DNA of 64,000 nucleotides, from positions 39,747,832-39,811,831 of the forward strand of contig NC_063172.1 of assembly GCF_023159225.1 (NCBI RefSeq), given 5' to 3'. Positions 1 to 10,445 of this stretch are shown here, in pieces (the stretch's first letter is position 1; each line of letters opens with the position of its first letter). The notes beneath the pieces were generated by a model that saw only the letters and a list, made by a program, of their open reading frames with translations, was not told the origin of the DNA and did no database searches. The position numbers and the translations under genes were made by a program. Source of the stretch: Perognathus longimembris pacificus. Taxonomy: Eukaryota > Chordata > Mammalia > Rodentia > Heteromyidae.

Positions 1-803
1 GGATTCTGAGAAATAACATAGAGAAAATTTCCACTTTGCATGAGAATATTGTTGGGAAAATTGTGATATGAATTTGGGAAGATTTAAACTGAAGTCAGTT
101 GAGCCTAAGAAAAACTCATACATGTAGACATTTTTTCAGAAAGGCTTCAGGGTATTTTGATAATGTAAGAACTACTGCACTTGCTTCTGTGGACAACTAG
201 ACAGCAGAAAATTCTGGGTAATGGAACTCTGAGCAACCAAAATGTAAGTTAGTCTTGGTTTTTCCATTCTTCTGCTTGTTCCACAACTTTCTTCCTGTTT
301 TTCAGTCCAGATATAGTTTTTCTTACTTTTCCCTTATCCTTAAATTTATAATTAGTCTTCTACAAGTGATAAAAGTATAATATCCAAGCAAATAATATGG
401 GCCTTAAAGAAGAAAATAATTGTTTTTTCAAGGAACTTAATATTCATCAGTTTTAGATCACTCATAAAGATTGATGTTGAGAACGTCTTAATCTTAAGTA
501 TCAATGAATAAAACAAGAATTATCATGGTAGTAATTTTATACTGTATTGGATGGAATGTTTTTTTATCATGTTTCTTCCTTGTTTTTCTTCATTGGTTTC
601 ACTATTAGTGTAATGCATCTGACAGCAGTGGTAGCCCAACATTCTCCCAAGTCATTTAGTCTTTTAATTTATATGAGTTATTTGGATAGGTTGAACAAAT
701 GCTCCATTTAGAAATAAACAATTGTTCTCTTCATGAGCCTCACAACTAAATAGTCTAGCATTATTGCTTCCATGGGAAAGTTAGTATGCCACTAACAAGC
801 AAA
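1..803. other. Unannotated AT-rich sequence
   Basis: No open frame, repeat consensus or RNA-like structure recognised. It may be unique intronic or intergenic sequence, or repeats too decayed to recognise by eye. Confidence 0.5.
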
Positions 804-1046
804 AAGAAAGTAAGAGAAATGAGGGGGTGGGAATGTGGCTTAGTGGTAGGATGCTTGCCTACCATGCATGAAGCCCTGGGTTCGATTCTTCAGCACCACA
901 TAAACAGAAAAAGCCGGAAGTGATACTGTGGCTCAAGTGGTAGAGTGCTAGCCTTGAGCAAAAAAAAGCCAGGGACAGTGCTCGGGCCCTGAGACCAAGC
1001 TCCAGAAATGGCAAAAAATAAAAATAAGAAAGTAAAAAAAAATGAG
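804..1046 (+). mobile_element. IDL-Geo dimeric SINE (older subfamily) with TSDs
   Basis: The left half (from about 824) is tRNA-Ala/ID-like: an A box around TGTGGCTTAGTGG and a B box GGTTCGATTC, ending CAGCACCACAT. The right half is the Geo type (GTGGCTCAAGTGGTAGAG, then a GCCAGGGACAGTGCTC block, ending near TCCAGAAATGGC) and is followed by an A-rich tail. Similar flanks (AAGAAAGTAAGAGAAATGAG at 804-823 and an indel-bearing copy at about 1026-1046) look like a decayed target-site duplication, implying LINE-1-driven insertion. Such SINEs are transcribed by Pol III from the internal A/B boxes. The left half reads AATGTGGCTTAGTGG where the younger copies read ATATGGCCTAGTGG, so it probably belongs to an older subfamily. 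Confidence 0.9.
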
Positions 1047-1142
1047 AGATGCAAACATAGGCAGATATACTTAAAAATTCAGTACACTTGAAAAGTAGGA
1101 TGAGAAAATATTAGTACTGGAAAGAATATGAAGACTCATAAA

Positions 1143-1419
1143 AAAAAATAGGTACCATTGGGGCTCAGAATGTGGCTTAGTGGTAGAGTGGTTGCTTAGG
1201 ATGCATGAAGCTCTGCGTTCAATTCCCCAGTGCCACATAAACAGAAAGAAAAAAAAAAGAAGTGGTGCTATGGCTCAAGGCTCAAGTGGTATAGTTCTTG
1301 CCTTGAACAAAAAAAGCAGCTCAAAGACAATGCCTGGGCCCTGACTTCAAGACCCAGGACTGCAAAAACCAGGACTGCAAAACCCAAAACAAACAAACAA
1401 ACAAAAAATAGGTACCATT
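1143..1419 (+). mobile_element. IDL-Geo dimeric SINE with perfect 17-bp TSD
   Basis: Same subfamily and orientation as the copy about 100 bp upstream. It is bounded by perfect copies of AAAAAATAGGTACCATT at 1143-1159 and 1403-1419. The body shows an ID-like left half (GTGGCTTAGTGGTAGAG, GTTCAATTCCCCAG) and a Geo right half. It has two small internal duplications: GGCTCAA is repeated at about 1273-1286, and a CCAGGACTGCAAAA unit is repeated at about 1360-1385. The tail is simple-sequence CAAA repeats rather than pure A. Confidence 0.93.
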
Positions 1420-2159
1420 TTGACAAGCCTGTAGCAGGATTCTCCAAAACCATTTGTTCAGTCTTCCATGGACAGACCCTTTCAAATATGTGTATATACA
1501 GTTAAGTGTCACTTAATATCAGGCATATGTTCTGAGAACTTCAGTCCAAGAGAATTTCATTGTTGGGAAAATATCATGGGAAGTGCTCATACAACATGTA
1601 GTTTCACTGTATGTGGCTTCTTATTACAATGAAGAGGCACAATAAGCATAAGACACATAAACCTTTCCCAGCATAAGCATATGATGTTTCATGGTAGTTA
1701 TATGCAAAATCTCCTCACTAATTACTTCTTTACACACAACAGCAGCTACAAAGTGAGGTGTGGGACATCAACATTCTTTAGACCTTTTGGATTCTCTGAG
1801 AGTCCAGACACAGTTCATACTGGCATTAGAAGCTGTTTTCCTTTTATACACTTATTCTTTCCTGAATTTACAGTTGAGTTTTCCATGTGACATGGCCACA
1901 GACCAAATAAAGACACTGATATTTGACTCCCTCTCTTACCTTTACAACAAGACAGTAAAGAAATTTGTATACATATCCTTCATATTTTCCTCAAAAGATA
2001 TTTTTTATTTGCATCTTTATTTTTCATAAACTAGGACAAGATACATGAATGGAGAGAAGAAGGGGAAGCAAATGCAGTCATCATATTTAGTGTATGTATG
2101 CATTTACCTCACAAAATGTCATACAACATACATATTGCTATATTTCTTTGACATCTATT
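1420..2159. other. Unannotated sequence
   Basis: The short open frames on both strands have no recognisable motif and no supporting splice or promoter context. No repeat family was recognised. Confidence 0.45.
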
Positions 2160-2325
2160 AACATTGAGACCTTTCCCCTTTTTTGCTTCCTTTTTTCCTT
2201 CTTTACTTCCCTCTTTCCCTCTTTTCCTCACTCATTCCACTTTTCCTTCCTTTCTTCTAGTATGCTTCCTTTCTTCCTCTCCTTCCTCTTTCCCTTTTTC
2301 CCTTCCTCCCTTCCTTCTTTCTGAG
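2160..2325. repeat. Polypyrimidine (CCTT-type) low-complexity tract
   Basis: About 165 bp almost wholly C and T on the + strand, built from TTCC/CTTT units and ending in TTCCTTCTTTC. The Phe/Ser/Pro-rich open frames across it are composition artefacts, not genes. Such mirror-like purine/pyrimidine tracts can adopt triplex DNA. Confidence 0.85.
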
Positions 2326-2859
2326 ACACATTATCCAATATACTCCATGGCTGGGAGTGGGGGTGGGGAGTGATATATTTCTTCCCTTTCCTTTTCATTC
2401 TTATTGACTATAATCCATTGATGAAGTGAAATTATACTTCTGGACTGAAAAGAAATCTCCCTTCTGCATTCAATTTTTACATATTTAAATAAACATGCTG
2501 GGAGCTAGTCAAACAATTTGGTTTGAATTCATCTTTTCAAAGTCACACGTCCTTTTCAGTCTGTAAACTGGTGATAGAGTGGGTTTGTTTTGATAGGTTT
2601 TTTTTTCCCCCATTCTAGTAGAACTCAAGTTTGAAACTTCACTATATTGCCAGAATCACTTACAAATTCTAAGGGTATTTCATGATAGCAGCTGGAAGAA
2701 TGCCATAGAAATCTCAAGGCTGCTTAATCCTTTGCCCAGAACAAGCAGTTCCAAAGCAGCTAATAATTTAATAAAATTGTTTGTTTTGCAATAGTGATTT
2801 GTGGACTTAATATACTTACAGCTATGAAGTCTTTTTTAGTAAACTTTGTACCAAAACTG
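2326..2859. other. Unannotated sequence
   Basis: It contains a G-rich stretch at about 2352-2370. No repeat family, exon or RNA gene was recognised. Confidence 0.4.
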
Positions 2860-3655
2860 TTATTTTTAATAATATTTTATTTTATTAAAAAGGTGATGTA
2901 CAGAGGGGTTACAGTTGCATAAGTAAGGTAATGAGTACATTTCTTGTGTAACAGTGATATCCCCTCCCTTGTTTTCTCTCTCACTTTCCCTCTCCTGCAG
3001 CTCCCCTCCCCCCCACTAGTTGTAAAATTCATTTTCAACAGTGTCTTGTGAGTATCGCTGTTTCATTAAATGATCATAAACAAGGCCCCACTAAAGCTAC
3101 CAGAAAAAAACTATGTTCATTGCAGTATTATTTACCATAGCTAAGATATGGAACCAACCCAGATGCCTCTCAGTAGATGAATGGATCAAAAAATGTGGTA
3201 TATATATACACAATGGAATTCTATGCTTCCATCAGAAAGAACGACACCACCCCATTTATAAGTACATGGAAAGACTTGGAAAAAAAATTATATTAAATGA
3301 AGCCAGACCCAAAGAAACTTAGGCTCCATGGTTTCCCTCATTTGTAATCATTAGTGTATGTCTAGCATAGTCCTAGCAGAGGATCACAATAGCTCAATAG
3401 CTGTATGCATATGATCATGCTAATGCTAATCAAAATGAACTCCAAGATATGCAAACAAGAGGCTTTTATTTTTTTATTTTAATGTACTATGTGAAGTCAG
3501 TTTTCTCTCTTTTTTCTCCCTTTGGTTTATCCCCTGTTGTCACTGTTTTTTATTTTGGTACCCTGTTTCTTAGATATGCTTATCTTATTTGGGGAAGGGA
3601 AAGGGAATAACAAAACGGTGAGACAAAAAACAAAGGGTGAACCAAAGAAAGTCTT
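2860..3655 (-). mobile_element. LINE-1 3' part with internal inversion (twin-priming structure)
   Basis: Positions 2860-3064 read on the minus strand as a LINE-1 3' UTR end: a G-rich block, then TGTACTCATTACC, CCTCTGTACATCACC and an AATAAA-like A/T tail at the left edge. Positions 3065-3655 read on the plus strand as the preceding LINE-1 segment: the C-terminal end of ORF2, then the first part of the 3' UTR up to GGGTGAACCA. Compared with collinear copies in this window, the inverted segment ends almost where the 3' segment begins. That head-to-head order is the signature of twin priming during target-primed reverse transcription. I did not find a convincing target duplication. Confidence 0.85.
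3065..3322 (+). pseudogene. LINE-1 ORF2 C-terminal fragment (frameshifted)
   Basis: The translation contains MFIAVLFTIAKIWNQPRC followed by a DEW-type motif. These match the last roughly 100 residues of mammalian LINE-1 ORF2p, which normally continue with a WYIYTMEFY-like stretch. Here the frame shifts in the TATATATA run near 3198-3206, after which the WYIYTME motif is read out of frame. It is a dead fragment lacking the endonuclease and reverse transcriptase domains. Confidence 0.85.
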
Positions 3656-3849
3656 CTGAATGCTTTTACTTCTTCCCTCTAGTTTTCTCCAGCTTATAAT
3701 GTAGCATTCTTTTATAGAACATATTTGTCAATATATGGGTTCCATCAACTAAGCTTTACATGGAATGTCTCAGAGACAAAAGTAACAATGAAGTCTGCAG
3801 TTTAGCATTGAGATCCGGATTTATTGTCACACAGGGCTGGGACACCTGT

Positions 3850-3925
3850 TTCACTAGCCCCAGTGTGATCTTGGGCAGGTTGGCTGACTCTTCTAAAACC
3901 ATAACTATAAATTAGACAACAAGTA
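3850..3925 (+). mobile_element. MIR-like SINE fragment
   Basis: GTGTGATCTTGGGCAGGTTG followed by GACTCTTCTAAAACC and a TATAAATTAGA stretch resembles the core of mammalian-wide interspersed repeats (usual form GTGTGACCTTGGGCAAGTT). It is short and diverged. Confidence 0.55.
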
Positions 3926-5222
3926 AATTTTGCATGCTGTGCTTTGAAAACTAAATTAGCTTAGGCTTGTTATCACCTAGTACAACTTTCATCACCTACT
4001 TAGCACTGTATATATTTGCCATTTTAATTATTTCATGGGATATGTAGCCAAGGGAAAAGAAGAAGGGCAGAAAAAGGCTGATGAAAGAGAGAAAAAGAAA
4101 ACTGAGTGTGCAAGAGATTAAAAAAAGTTTTTTTTTCTCAAATTTACTATGCCATACATTGTATGGTTAATATAGAACTAAGGCAAAGAGCATTTAACTG
4201 TGGCAACTGAGGAAAAAAAAATCTAATGAAATAGAGTATAAGTTGCCAAAATGTATACTGAGTCCAACTCAAGTCAGAATTTTTGTCAAAACTGCAATTC
4301 TTAAAAAATTACCTACAAAATGATTTTATAAGTTCTAGAAGCATCTACTGTTTCTGGAGATTTGGGATTCCCTGGAGACTGTGAAGCAGAACGTTTCTAG
4401 AATCTCTTGGGGATTTGCTTAGCTTTGTGGGACTTTCCCCAAAACATACTCTCAGATTCACTGAAGCTCTATCATGATATTATACAATAACAAAGAGGCT
4501 AGCCCATGACCTGGGGCTCAATCTGGAGAAAAATATCATCTCTGGGAGTTTGAGTGAGCAGTCTTGATCTGAAGATATTCTCTTCCAATCACCACCTCAA
4601 ACTTTCATTTAATAGTTCTGGATTTCTTTCAGTTTTAGTACGTACAAGGGCATTGGATTCTTTGAGGAAATAAGTTCCTATATATTATTTGCTATTTCCA
4701 TCTCCAATGGATTGAGAGAAAGAATGCAATATAGAAAGTCTAATTATGTTTAAAGTCCTGGAGCTTTATACATTCTTCAAGTAAAATTTAAAAACAGTAG
4801 CTGAACAAAAAAAAAATTTCAAACTGAAAAAAAAAACCAAACCCTGTCTGAATACTTTACTTTAGAATATTGGAAAAGTGGAAAGGCTTGCTTTTACTTG
4901 TTGAGTTCATATTAGAATTCTAGTTTAGCCTAATAAACTTGGCTTTTCTGAAATGATTCTTACATATGGCTCCCCATTGGTATAACAGTGAAGGAGCAAT
5001 GGAACTTTTTCATAGTTAAATTTCTCATAATGATGGCTTTGACCTTATTTTCTTCCCCCTCTTTTAAGTAATATATCCTATTGTGAGTTTTACTGGCTAG
5101 CTGTGTGCATCTATGGGTTGAATTACAACTGGAAGCAACTGCTGCATAAAGTCAGAAACAATTGTTTTTCCTGTCATCTTGGTGCTTTAAAGATATAATA
5201 AGGAAGCTTTTTATTTGAGCTT
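3926..5222. other. Unannotated sequence
   Basis: About 1.3 kb without a recognised repeat, exon or RNA gene. It includes short A-runs (4808-4818, 4829-4838) and otherwise looks like unique AT-rich sequence. Confidence 0.45.
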
Positions 5223-5365
5223 AGAAAAACTCCAGAAAACATGAGGGACAAGGCAACAAACAGTACAAGAAATGTATCCAATGCCCAACGTATGATACTG
5301 TAACCTCTCTGTACGTCAGTTTGATAATAAAAATTTGAGAAAAAAAAAAGAAAAACTCCAGAAAA
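5223..5365 (+). mobile_element. Very short LINE-1 3' end with 17-bp TSD
   Basis: Only about 109 bp of LINE-1 3' UTR are present: ATGAGGGACAAGGCAACAAA, then CCTCTCTGTACGTCAGTTTG, then an AATAAAAATTTGAG end and an A tail. Perfect flanking copies of AGAAAAACTCCAGAAAA lie at 5223-5239 and 5349-5365. The sequence is almost identical to the ends of the copies at 24.5-25.3 kb and 43.8-44.6 kb, so it belongs to the same young subfamily. Confidence 0.95.
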
Positions 5366-5504
5366 ACCTGTTTTTGCTTGGGGAAAGACAGAAAAAGGAA
5401 ATCAAAATATCTGCTGTGAAAATCTAAAACAAATCAACAAGTATTTTCCATTCATATGTGAATTAGGATTTCCACCCTGTCTTCTCAGACATTTTTAAAG
5501 AAAG

Positions 5505-5872
5505 GTGTGTCCACCATCCACTGAATGCATAAAAAATGAAGTGTCTATAACAGTGGAGTTTTACATAGCCATTAAGAATGAAATTATGTCATTTGCTGGA
5601 AAACTGATAAAACTGGAGATCATCGTGTTATGTGAAATAAGTCAGTCCCACAAAGACATATTCTCTGTCATTTATACAAGTTAGAAGATAAAAGAACAAA
5701 ACACAAAACCTAGATAATAAAACATAAAATTTTTTTAATTATGGAGGCAAAATGAGAAGGGATGAACAAGAGAGGGAAGAAAATCATGGAAGTATATTAT
5801 GTGCATGTATGGAAATACCACAAAAACGCCTTTGTATCATTAATATATGCTAGCACAAATATTTTTTTAAAA
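5505..5872 (+). mobile_element. Old LINE-1 3' end (ORF2 tail plus 3' UTR)
   Basis: The stretch GGAGTTTTACATAGCCATTA, then AAGAATGAAATTATGTCATT and TTATGTGAAATAAGTCAGTC, follows the classic LINE-1 ORF2 3' coding region. It is followed by AATATATGCTAGCACAAAT, which resembles an old LINE-1 polyadenylation end. It differs from the young subfamily in this window and is much more decayed. Confidence 0.85.
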
Positions 5873-6074
5873 AAGACATCCACTACTCTTTCATGAACAT
5901 GTACTCCTTTTATAAACACTAAAAAGTAAATTCACACCAATAAGATGCTGACAATAATTAAGTAATCATCCGTAGTGTGTAAATACTGACAGTGTAATGT
6001 GTCCTTACTCCTGGATTACATCACAATGCAATGGGGATTTATATGGCTATAGCCCTTTATACATGATTATATAG

Positions 6075-6150
6075 CATCAACTCATTCAACCAGAAAGTAT
6101 TTATAGAGTGCTTAATGCTGTTCTAGATATTAAAAGATAACTCCTCCAAT
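6075..6150 (-). mobile_element. MIR/L2 3'-end-like fragment
   Basis: ATTCAACCAGAAAGTATTTA followed by GAGTGCTTAATGCTGTTCTAG resembles, in antisense, the common MIR/L2 3' tail (tracking the canonical ATTCAACAAATATTTATTGAG...CTGTTCTAGG string). It is short, so the call is tentative. Confidence 0.45.
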
Positions 6151-6493
6151 GCCACCAATGTAATCTGATGAGAAGGCATGTCTGAGTTTACTAGTAAGGG
6201 ATATAACATGTCTACCAAGCTACCAGCCTGGTATCTATTGAAAATTGGAAGCTTTAAGGAGGATCTTTCAGGAGGATCTTTTTGAGAAATGAGGAAGAGT
6301 TGATGAGGATTGGGTAATGATCAGGATATAACACTATAGAGCTGGTGGTAAGAGCAACAAGAGGATTTCTGAGATAATTATGTTGTTCATTGAATAATTA
6401 TGTAGTTTTCTGGAATCTAATGCAATAAACAATCAAGTCATGTGCCTGGGAAGAGTCTTTTGGAATGGAAAAATTATGCGGATAAAGGCCATG

Positions 6494-6950
6494 GATAGGT
6501 GCCAATGGCTTACACTTGTAATATTATCTACTCTGAAGGCTGAGATCTGAGGATCAAGGTTGGAAGCCAGCCTGGGCAGGAAAGCCTTTGAAACTCTTAT
6601 CTCCAATTAACTATCTTGGGGAGGGGAAGGGGAAGCACAGAAATGGGGGGGGACAAGAGGTGAACAAATTCAGCAGTGATACTCACTAGACTCTGTTTGG
6701 GAAATGGACTATATACAACTGCTGGCCGAGGGGTGAGGGGTGGGGCATCTGAGGGGAAAACTGGGGAAAAATGAGGGAGAGGATAACACTGTTCAAAAAG
6801 AAATGTACTCATTACCTGACTTATGCAATTGCAACCCCTCTGTATGTCACCTTTTAAAATTTAAATAAAAATGAAAGCCAGAAATTGAGCTGTTGCTCAA
6901 AGTGGGCAGAGTGGTTGCCAGGCCCTGACTTCAAGCCCCAGGACCAGCAC
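6494..6950 (+). mobile_element. B1-like + Geo dimeric SINE, split by a LINE-1
   Basis: The left part (6494-6611) is 7SL/B1-like: GGCTTACACTTGTAATATTA, GGCTGAGATCTGAGGATCA, AAGCCAGCCTGGGCAGGAAA, then CTCTTATCTCCAATTAAC. The right Geo-like half resumes at about 6872 with AGCTGTTGCTCAAAGTGGGC and ends in GACTTCAAGCCCCAGGACCAG. A LINE-1 3' end in the same orientation (6612-6871) interrupts it. Both halves are diverged, consistent with an older family than IDL-Geo. Confidence 0.85.
6612..6871 (+). mobile_element. LINE-1 3' end inserted in a SINE
   Basis: It begins in the 3' UTR (GGGGAGGGGAAGGGGAAGCA), then GATACTCACTAGACTCTGTT, a G-rich block, AATGTACTCATTACCTGAC and CCCCTCTGTATGTCACC, with an AAATAAAAA end. 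It is of the TGTACTCATTACC subfamily, distinct from the TGTATCCAATGCC subfamily. No clear target duplication. Confidence 0.85.
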
Positions 6951-8394
6951 AAAAATAAAAAAATAAAAAGACAATGGACTAGCAAAGTTGTGTAAATATA
7001 TGTGGTAGGTCAGATAGCAGAGTGGGATAGGAACAGTAGTCCTGATTGTCAGGCAGTTGAGATTTACCAAGTAAAACAATGGACCAAAGTCCACATTTGT
7101 GGAGTTTACATACTAGCAATTTCTATCATCATCAGATGGAGCAAAAATTAGTAATTTAAAATTCTTGTCCAACCACTGGTTTCTCTTTTTATAGTTCAAA
7201 CTGAGAAATTGCCAGACATTACGTCTTTATTTGATCATTGACCAACGCTTTCTGAATTCTTCCCAATGCCTGCCCCTGGAAGAAGTATCTTGGTTAGATT
7301 CTCCTCTGAGAATCTCTCAACCTGGTGGGTTACACTGACATGTAAATAATACTTAGATAAATAAGCAAATCTGTGATTCCTAGGAAAGAACTACTTACTT
7401 GATTAAAGAAATCAATGTTTGTTTTGTTTTAGAATATTTTTCTACTTTGGAAAAGACTAACTTTAGAACCACATAAAAAAAGGGGTGGGGGGTGGGAAAA
7501 TGACTGGGTGGAAAACTGAATCTACACAATACTTTATAACCTGATCTCGGATTGTTAAATCTGTCTCAAAGCAATTACGTGTTTGAATAAGACCCAAGGT
7601 CATTGCATTTACTTGTTCTCGTGACTAAGCATGAAGACACTGAAACCGTGTCTCCTCCCCCATTTCTCCACCCTGCTCTGTGTTTCATAGGTGGTTTCAA
7701 CACTCCACGGCCACAAACTTTACAAGACTTCTGCATCCTGGTGGAGAGGGGAATGTGTGAAGCGGCAAGCTTCCGGGCAACTACAAGCTTAGAGCTGAGT
7801 TTACTGGAAAGAGCATGCCCTGCCTAAGGACATTCACCATGGAGGGGATTTAGGCCAAAGAGAGGACAGTAGACCTGATTCAGCTTGCCTGTGACCAGCT
7901 TATTGACTCTCATTAAAAATGAAAGAATTCTGTAAACTAGGGCTTCATAGCCAGTGAATTGGAGCTCCTGGTAAATTGGAAAACCTGCTTTCATAGACAG
8001 AAAGAAGCTGTCTGCCTCCCCACTCCATCAAGGACTTGACCTTTAGCGACTTCTCCTTTTATTGAAATATTGCCCTTTACTCATGCACAGAGTCCTCAGA
8101 ATATAAGTCTAATGAAAGTATTATGGCTTTGACTTTATGAAAAATTAATCACTAACATGGTTTAAACTCCAGGAGGTACAGAGGCTACATAAAGTTAGAA
8201 TGTATCCTCCCACCAGAACCCAATAAATAAATTCTTCTCCTTAATCAGATTTTTCTGTTTCCTGATTAGACTCTATATTTTATGTTTTATGCAAGCAACT
8301 CACTGCATATTGCTACAGTTAAAGGGAGGGGAATTAGTCTCCATCTCTTCAAGAAAGAATTAGTCAGAAAATATGTCAAAGAATTTGTCTAAAT
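6951..8394. other. Mostly unannotated; GC-richer patch near 7.6-7.9 kb
   Basis: No repeat family recognised. Positions about 7600-7860 are more GC-rich and contain several CpGs (for example CTCCACGGCC and GAAGCGGCAAGC) and a 74-codon open frame from 7603. The frame has no recognisable domain and no clear splice context, so I do not call a gene. It could be an old LTR, a non-coding exon or a conserved element. Confidence 0.4.
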
Positions 8395-8860
8395 ACTTTT
8401 AAAACATCCCACAAACATTATCTCATCTTTTCACTGACACACATTTCATACCAAAACGTCATTAGACTCTTTAATTCATTTTTCTGAACTAAATGCTTGC
8501 AAAATCACTCCAAACCAAGAGTAGGAAGTTTCTTCATTGCATTGTTTTACCTGCATAGTATTCCTCTAAGGAGGAATATGTTGAAACTTATTTAACCAAA
8601 TTCTTACCAGTAGAAAATTAAATTGTTTTTGATATTTTGCCCTTAACATATTATTATTTTATACATGTAAGCTTTTTGGTAAACAAATTACTTAAAGTAC
8701 AATTGGTGAATCAAAGAGTCTGGGCATTTTTCATATATATTGCAAAACTTCCCTTTAGGGGAGATTATTCTGATTTACATCCCCACCAGCAACATAGAGT
8801 ATGAGAAGCTTCATTTAGAAGAAAGAACATTTCTCTTGCATCTAACTTTAAAAAATTGTA
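8395..8860 (-). mobile_element. Old LINE-1 ORF2 fragment
   Basis: Read on the plus strand it is the reverse complement of LINE-1 ORF2: TGCATAGTATTCCTCTAAGG, TTATTTAACCAAATTCTTAC, GGTGAATCAAAGAGTCTGGG, then TTTACATCCCCACCAGCAAC. This is the usual antisense order in old mammalian LINE-1s. It is heavily mutated. The boundary near 8395 is uncertain. Confidence 0.82.
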
Positions 8861-9344
8861 ACAATTATCTTCAGCCATAATGACAATGGAAGAAAAATGT
8901 GAGATGACAAATCACCTTCATAAATCTTTCTGACATATGCAAGCAAGATTAGAACTATGAGAGACAATCATTTTAAGGAAGCAGATGTGAGTAATTCTCT
9001 GCACTGGAAGCCAGCCAAGCCCTAACATTTTCAGATCAAATGTATCACCAGCTCTCATTCCCTGTCCATACAACCAGCTCTGAGGGAAGCACACTAAAGG
9101 TTCCTTTAGTGGCAGAGATTGAATATGAAAGCAGATATTGAAGCACAAATTTAGGAGGTGTCTATTTTGTACCTACTGATACTGTCTGGTGTCTTACAAC
9201 ACCTAGAGATCAAAGTAAAAGTCAACACAAATGTCAGCACTAATGATAGGAGCCTAGCTCTAAGCTGGAATTAACAGATGTTATTGTTCATTGAAATGTA
9301 GTGATTCAGGCTGATTGAAGCTTCATTGACCTTGTAATATTATA

Positions 9345-9540
9345 GCACAGTCATTCAGAATATAGGCTTGCTATTTAAATCTTGCTTTTATGTATCTCAG
9401 TGCTCTTATTCCTCATCTATAAAATGTGAATAATGCTAGACTACCTCTTATAGGTTATGGTCAAGATCAAACAAGGAAAATGTATACACCATTCTTAGGA
9501 GAGTGACCTGCATAAAGCAACTGGTAGAAATGTCAGTGTT
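9345..9540 (+). mobile_element. MIR SINE
   Basis: The MIR order is clear: TTTAAATCTTGC, then TCTCAGTGCTCTTATTCCTC, ATCTATAAAATGTGAATAAT, GACTACCTCTTATAGG, GATCAAACAAGGAAAATGTA, and a weak GAGTGACCTGCATA. This corresponds to the canonical CTCATCTGTAAAATGGG and TACCTCATAGGG blocks. It is an ancient tRNA-derived SINE, inactive. Confidence 0.78.
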
Positions 9541-9607
9541 AAATACATTAAACCATTAAAAAATACAATTATATTTAACTTCATATTGTAGCTTGGTGTT
9601 AAAGGTA

Positions 9608-9725
9608 AAAGAAGACTGAAAGCATGGCTCAGTTGGTAGAATGCTAGCCAAGGAAGCAAGCTAAGCAATCCCAATGCCAAGCATTCAAACTCTACTACAT
9701 AAACATATCTCTTTTCCAAAAAGAG
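9608..9725 (+). mobile_element. Degraded ID/tRNA-derived SINE
   Basis: AGCATGGCTCAGTTGGTAGA followed by ATGCTAGCC resembles the A-box half of ID-type SINEs. The B-box half (ATTCAAACTCTACTACAT) is diverged. Embedded in otherwise unannotated sequence. Confidence 0.6.
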
Positions 9726-9740
9726 GAAGAGAAAAAGTTA

Positions 9741-10189
9741 AGGGTTATTTATTTAATTTGAGATAAAGATTTACTAAGTATGTATCATGGTATGAATTAA
9801 AATGAGCACAAATGTACTGTTCTCTAATCTTTCTATCACAAAGTGAAGTTCTTTATAACAGTACAGCAAGATACATTTGAAATTGATGGAGATGTTTCTG
9901 AAGAATCTGTGTAGGTGTCAGCTTAGGTGTAAATAACAACTGCAAAAAAAAACTGCATCATTATTCAAACTGCATAAATCACTGTGTTCTTTGGAACACT
10001 ATGGTTTGGTTAATTGCTGGTGAGATTGGGGTAGACCATTCCTGGGAGAGAAGAGAAAGTGTTTTATAAAAAGATAAAAATGCTTTCAGTCTAGATAAGT
10101 AAGGAGCAACATGACTGAATCACCTTCAATTTTACTTGTTCTAATTTGCCTTTGTGGAGTCTTGGAAGAAAAGAGCATCTAATGATTCA
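9741..10189. other. Unannotated sequence
   Basis: No gene, RNA or repeat family recognised. Confidence 0.4.
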
Positions 10190-10445
10190 CTGAGGGGAAA
10201 ATAAATCAGTCAGCGGTTTTTACAAAGGGAAGAACTTTGGAGAACATATAATTGAATCATACACTAAAACAAACATTTCAAATGGGCTTAATATTTAAAT
10301 TCAACCAAAGAAATAAATTTACCAAACAACAAAAGAAAATATTTCTTTAACCTTTAAAGTTGAATGTACTTCTGGGTATCCAATTTCAAAATTCATAGCA
10401 TAAAAGTATCATAGGACTCAATACTTAAATTGTTAAAACTTTGCT

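Noticed and set aside
824..895. Possible tRNA gene (A and B boxes)
   Set aside because: The boxes belong to the ID-like half of an IDL-Geo SINE. There is no cloverleaf anticodon arm context, and the unit recurs many times with poly(A) tails and target duplications.
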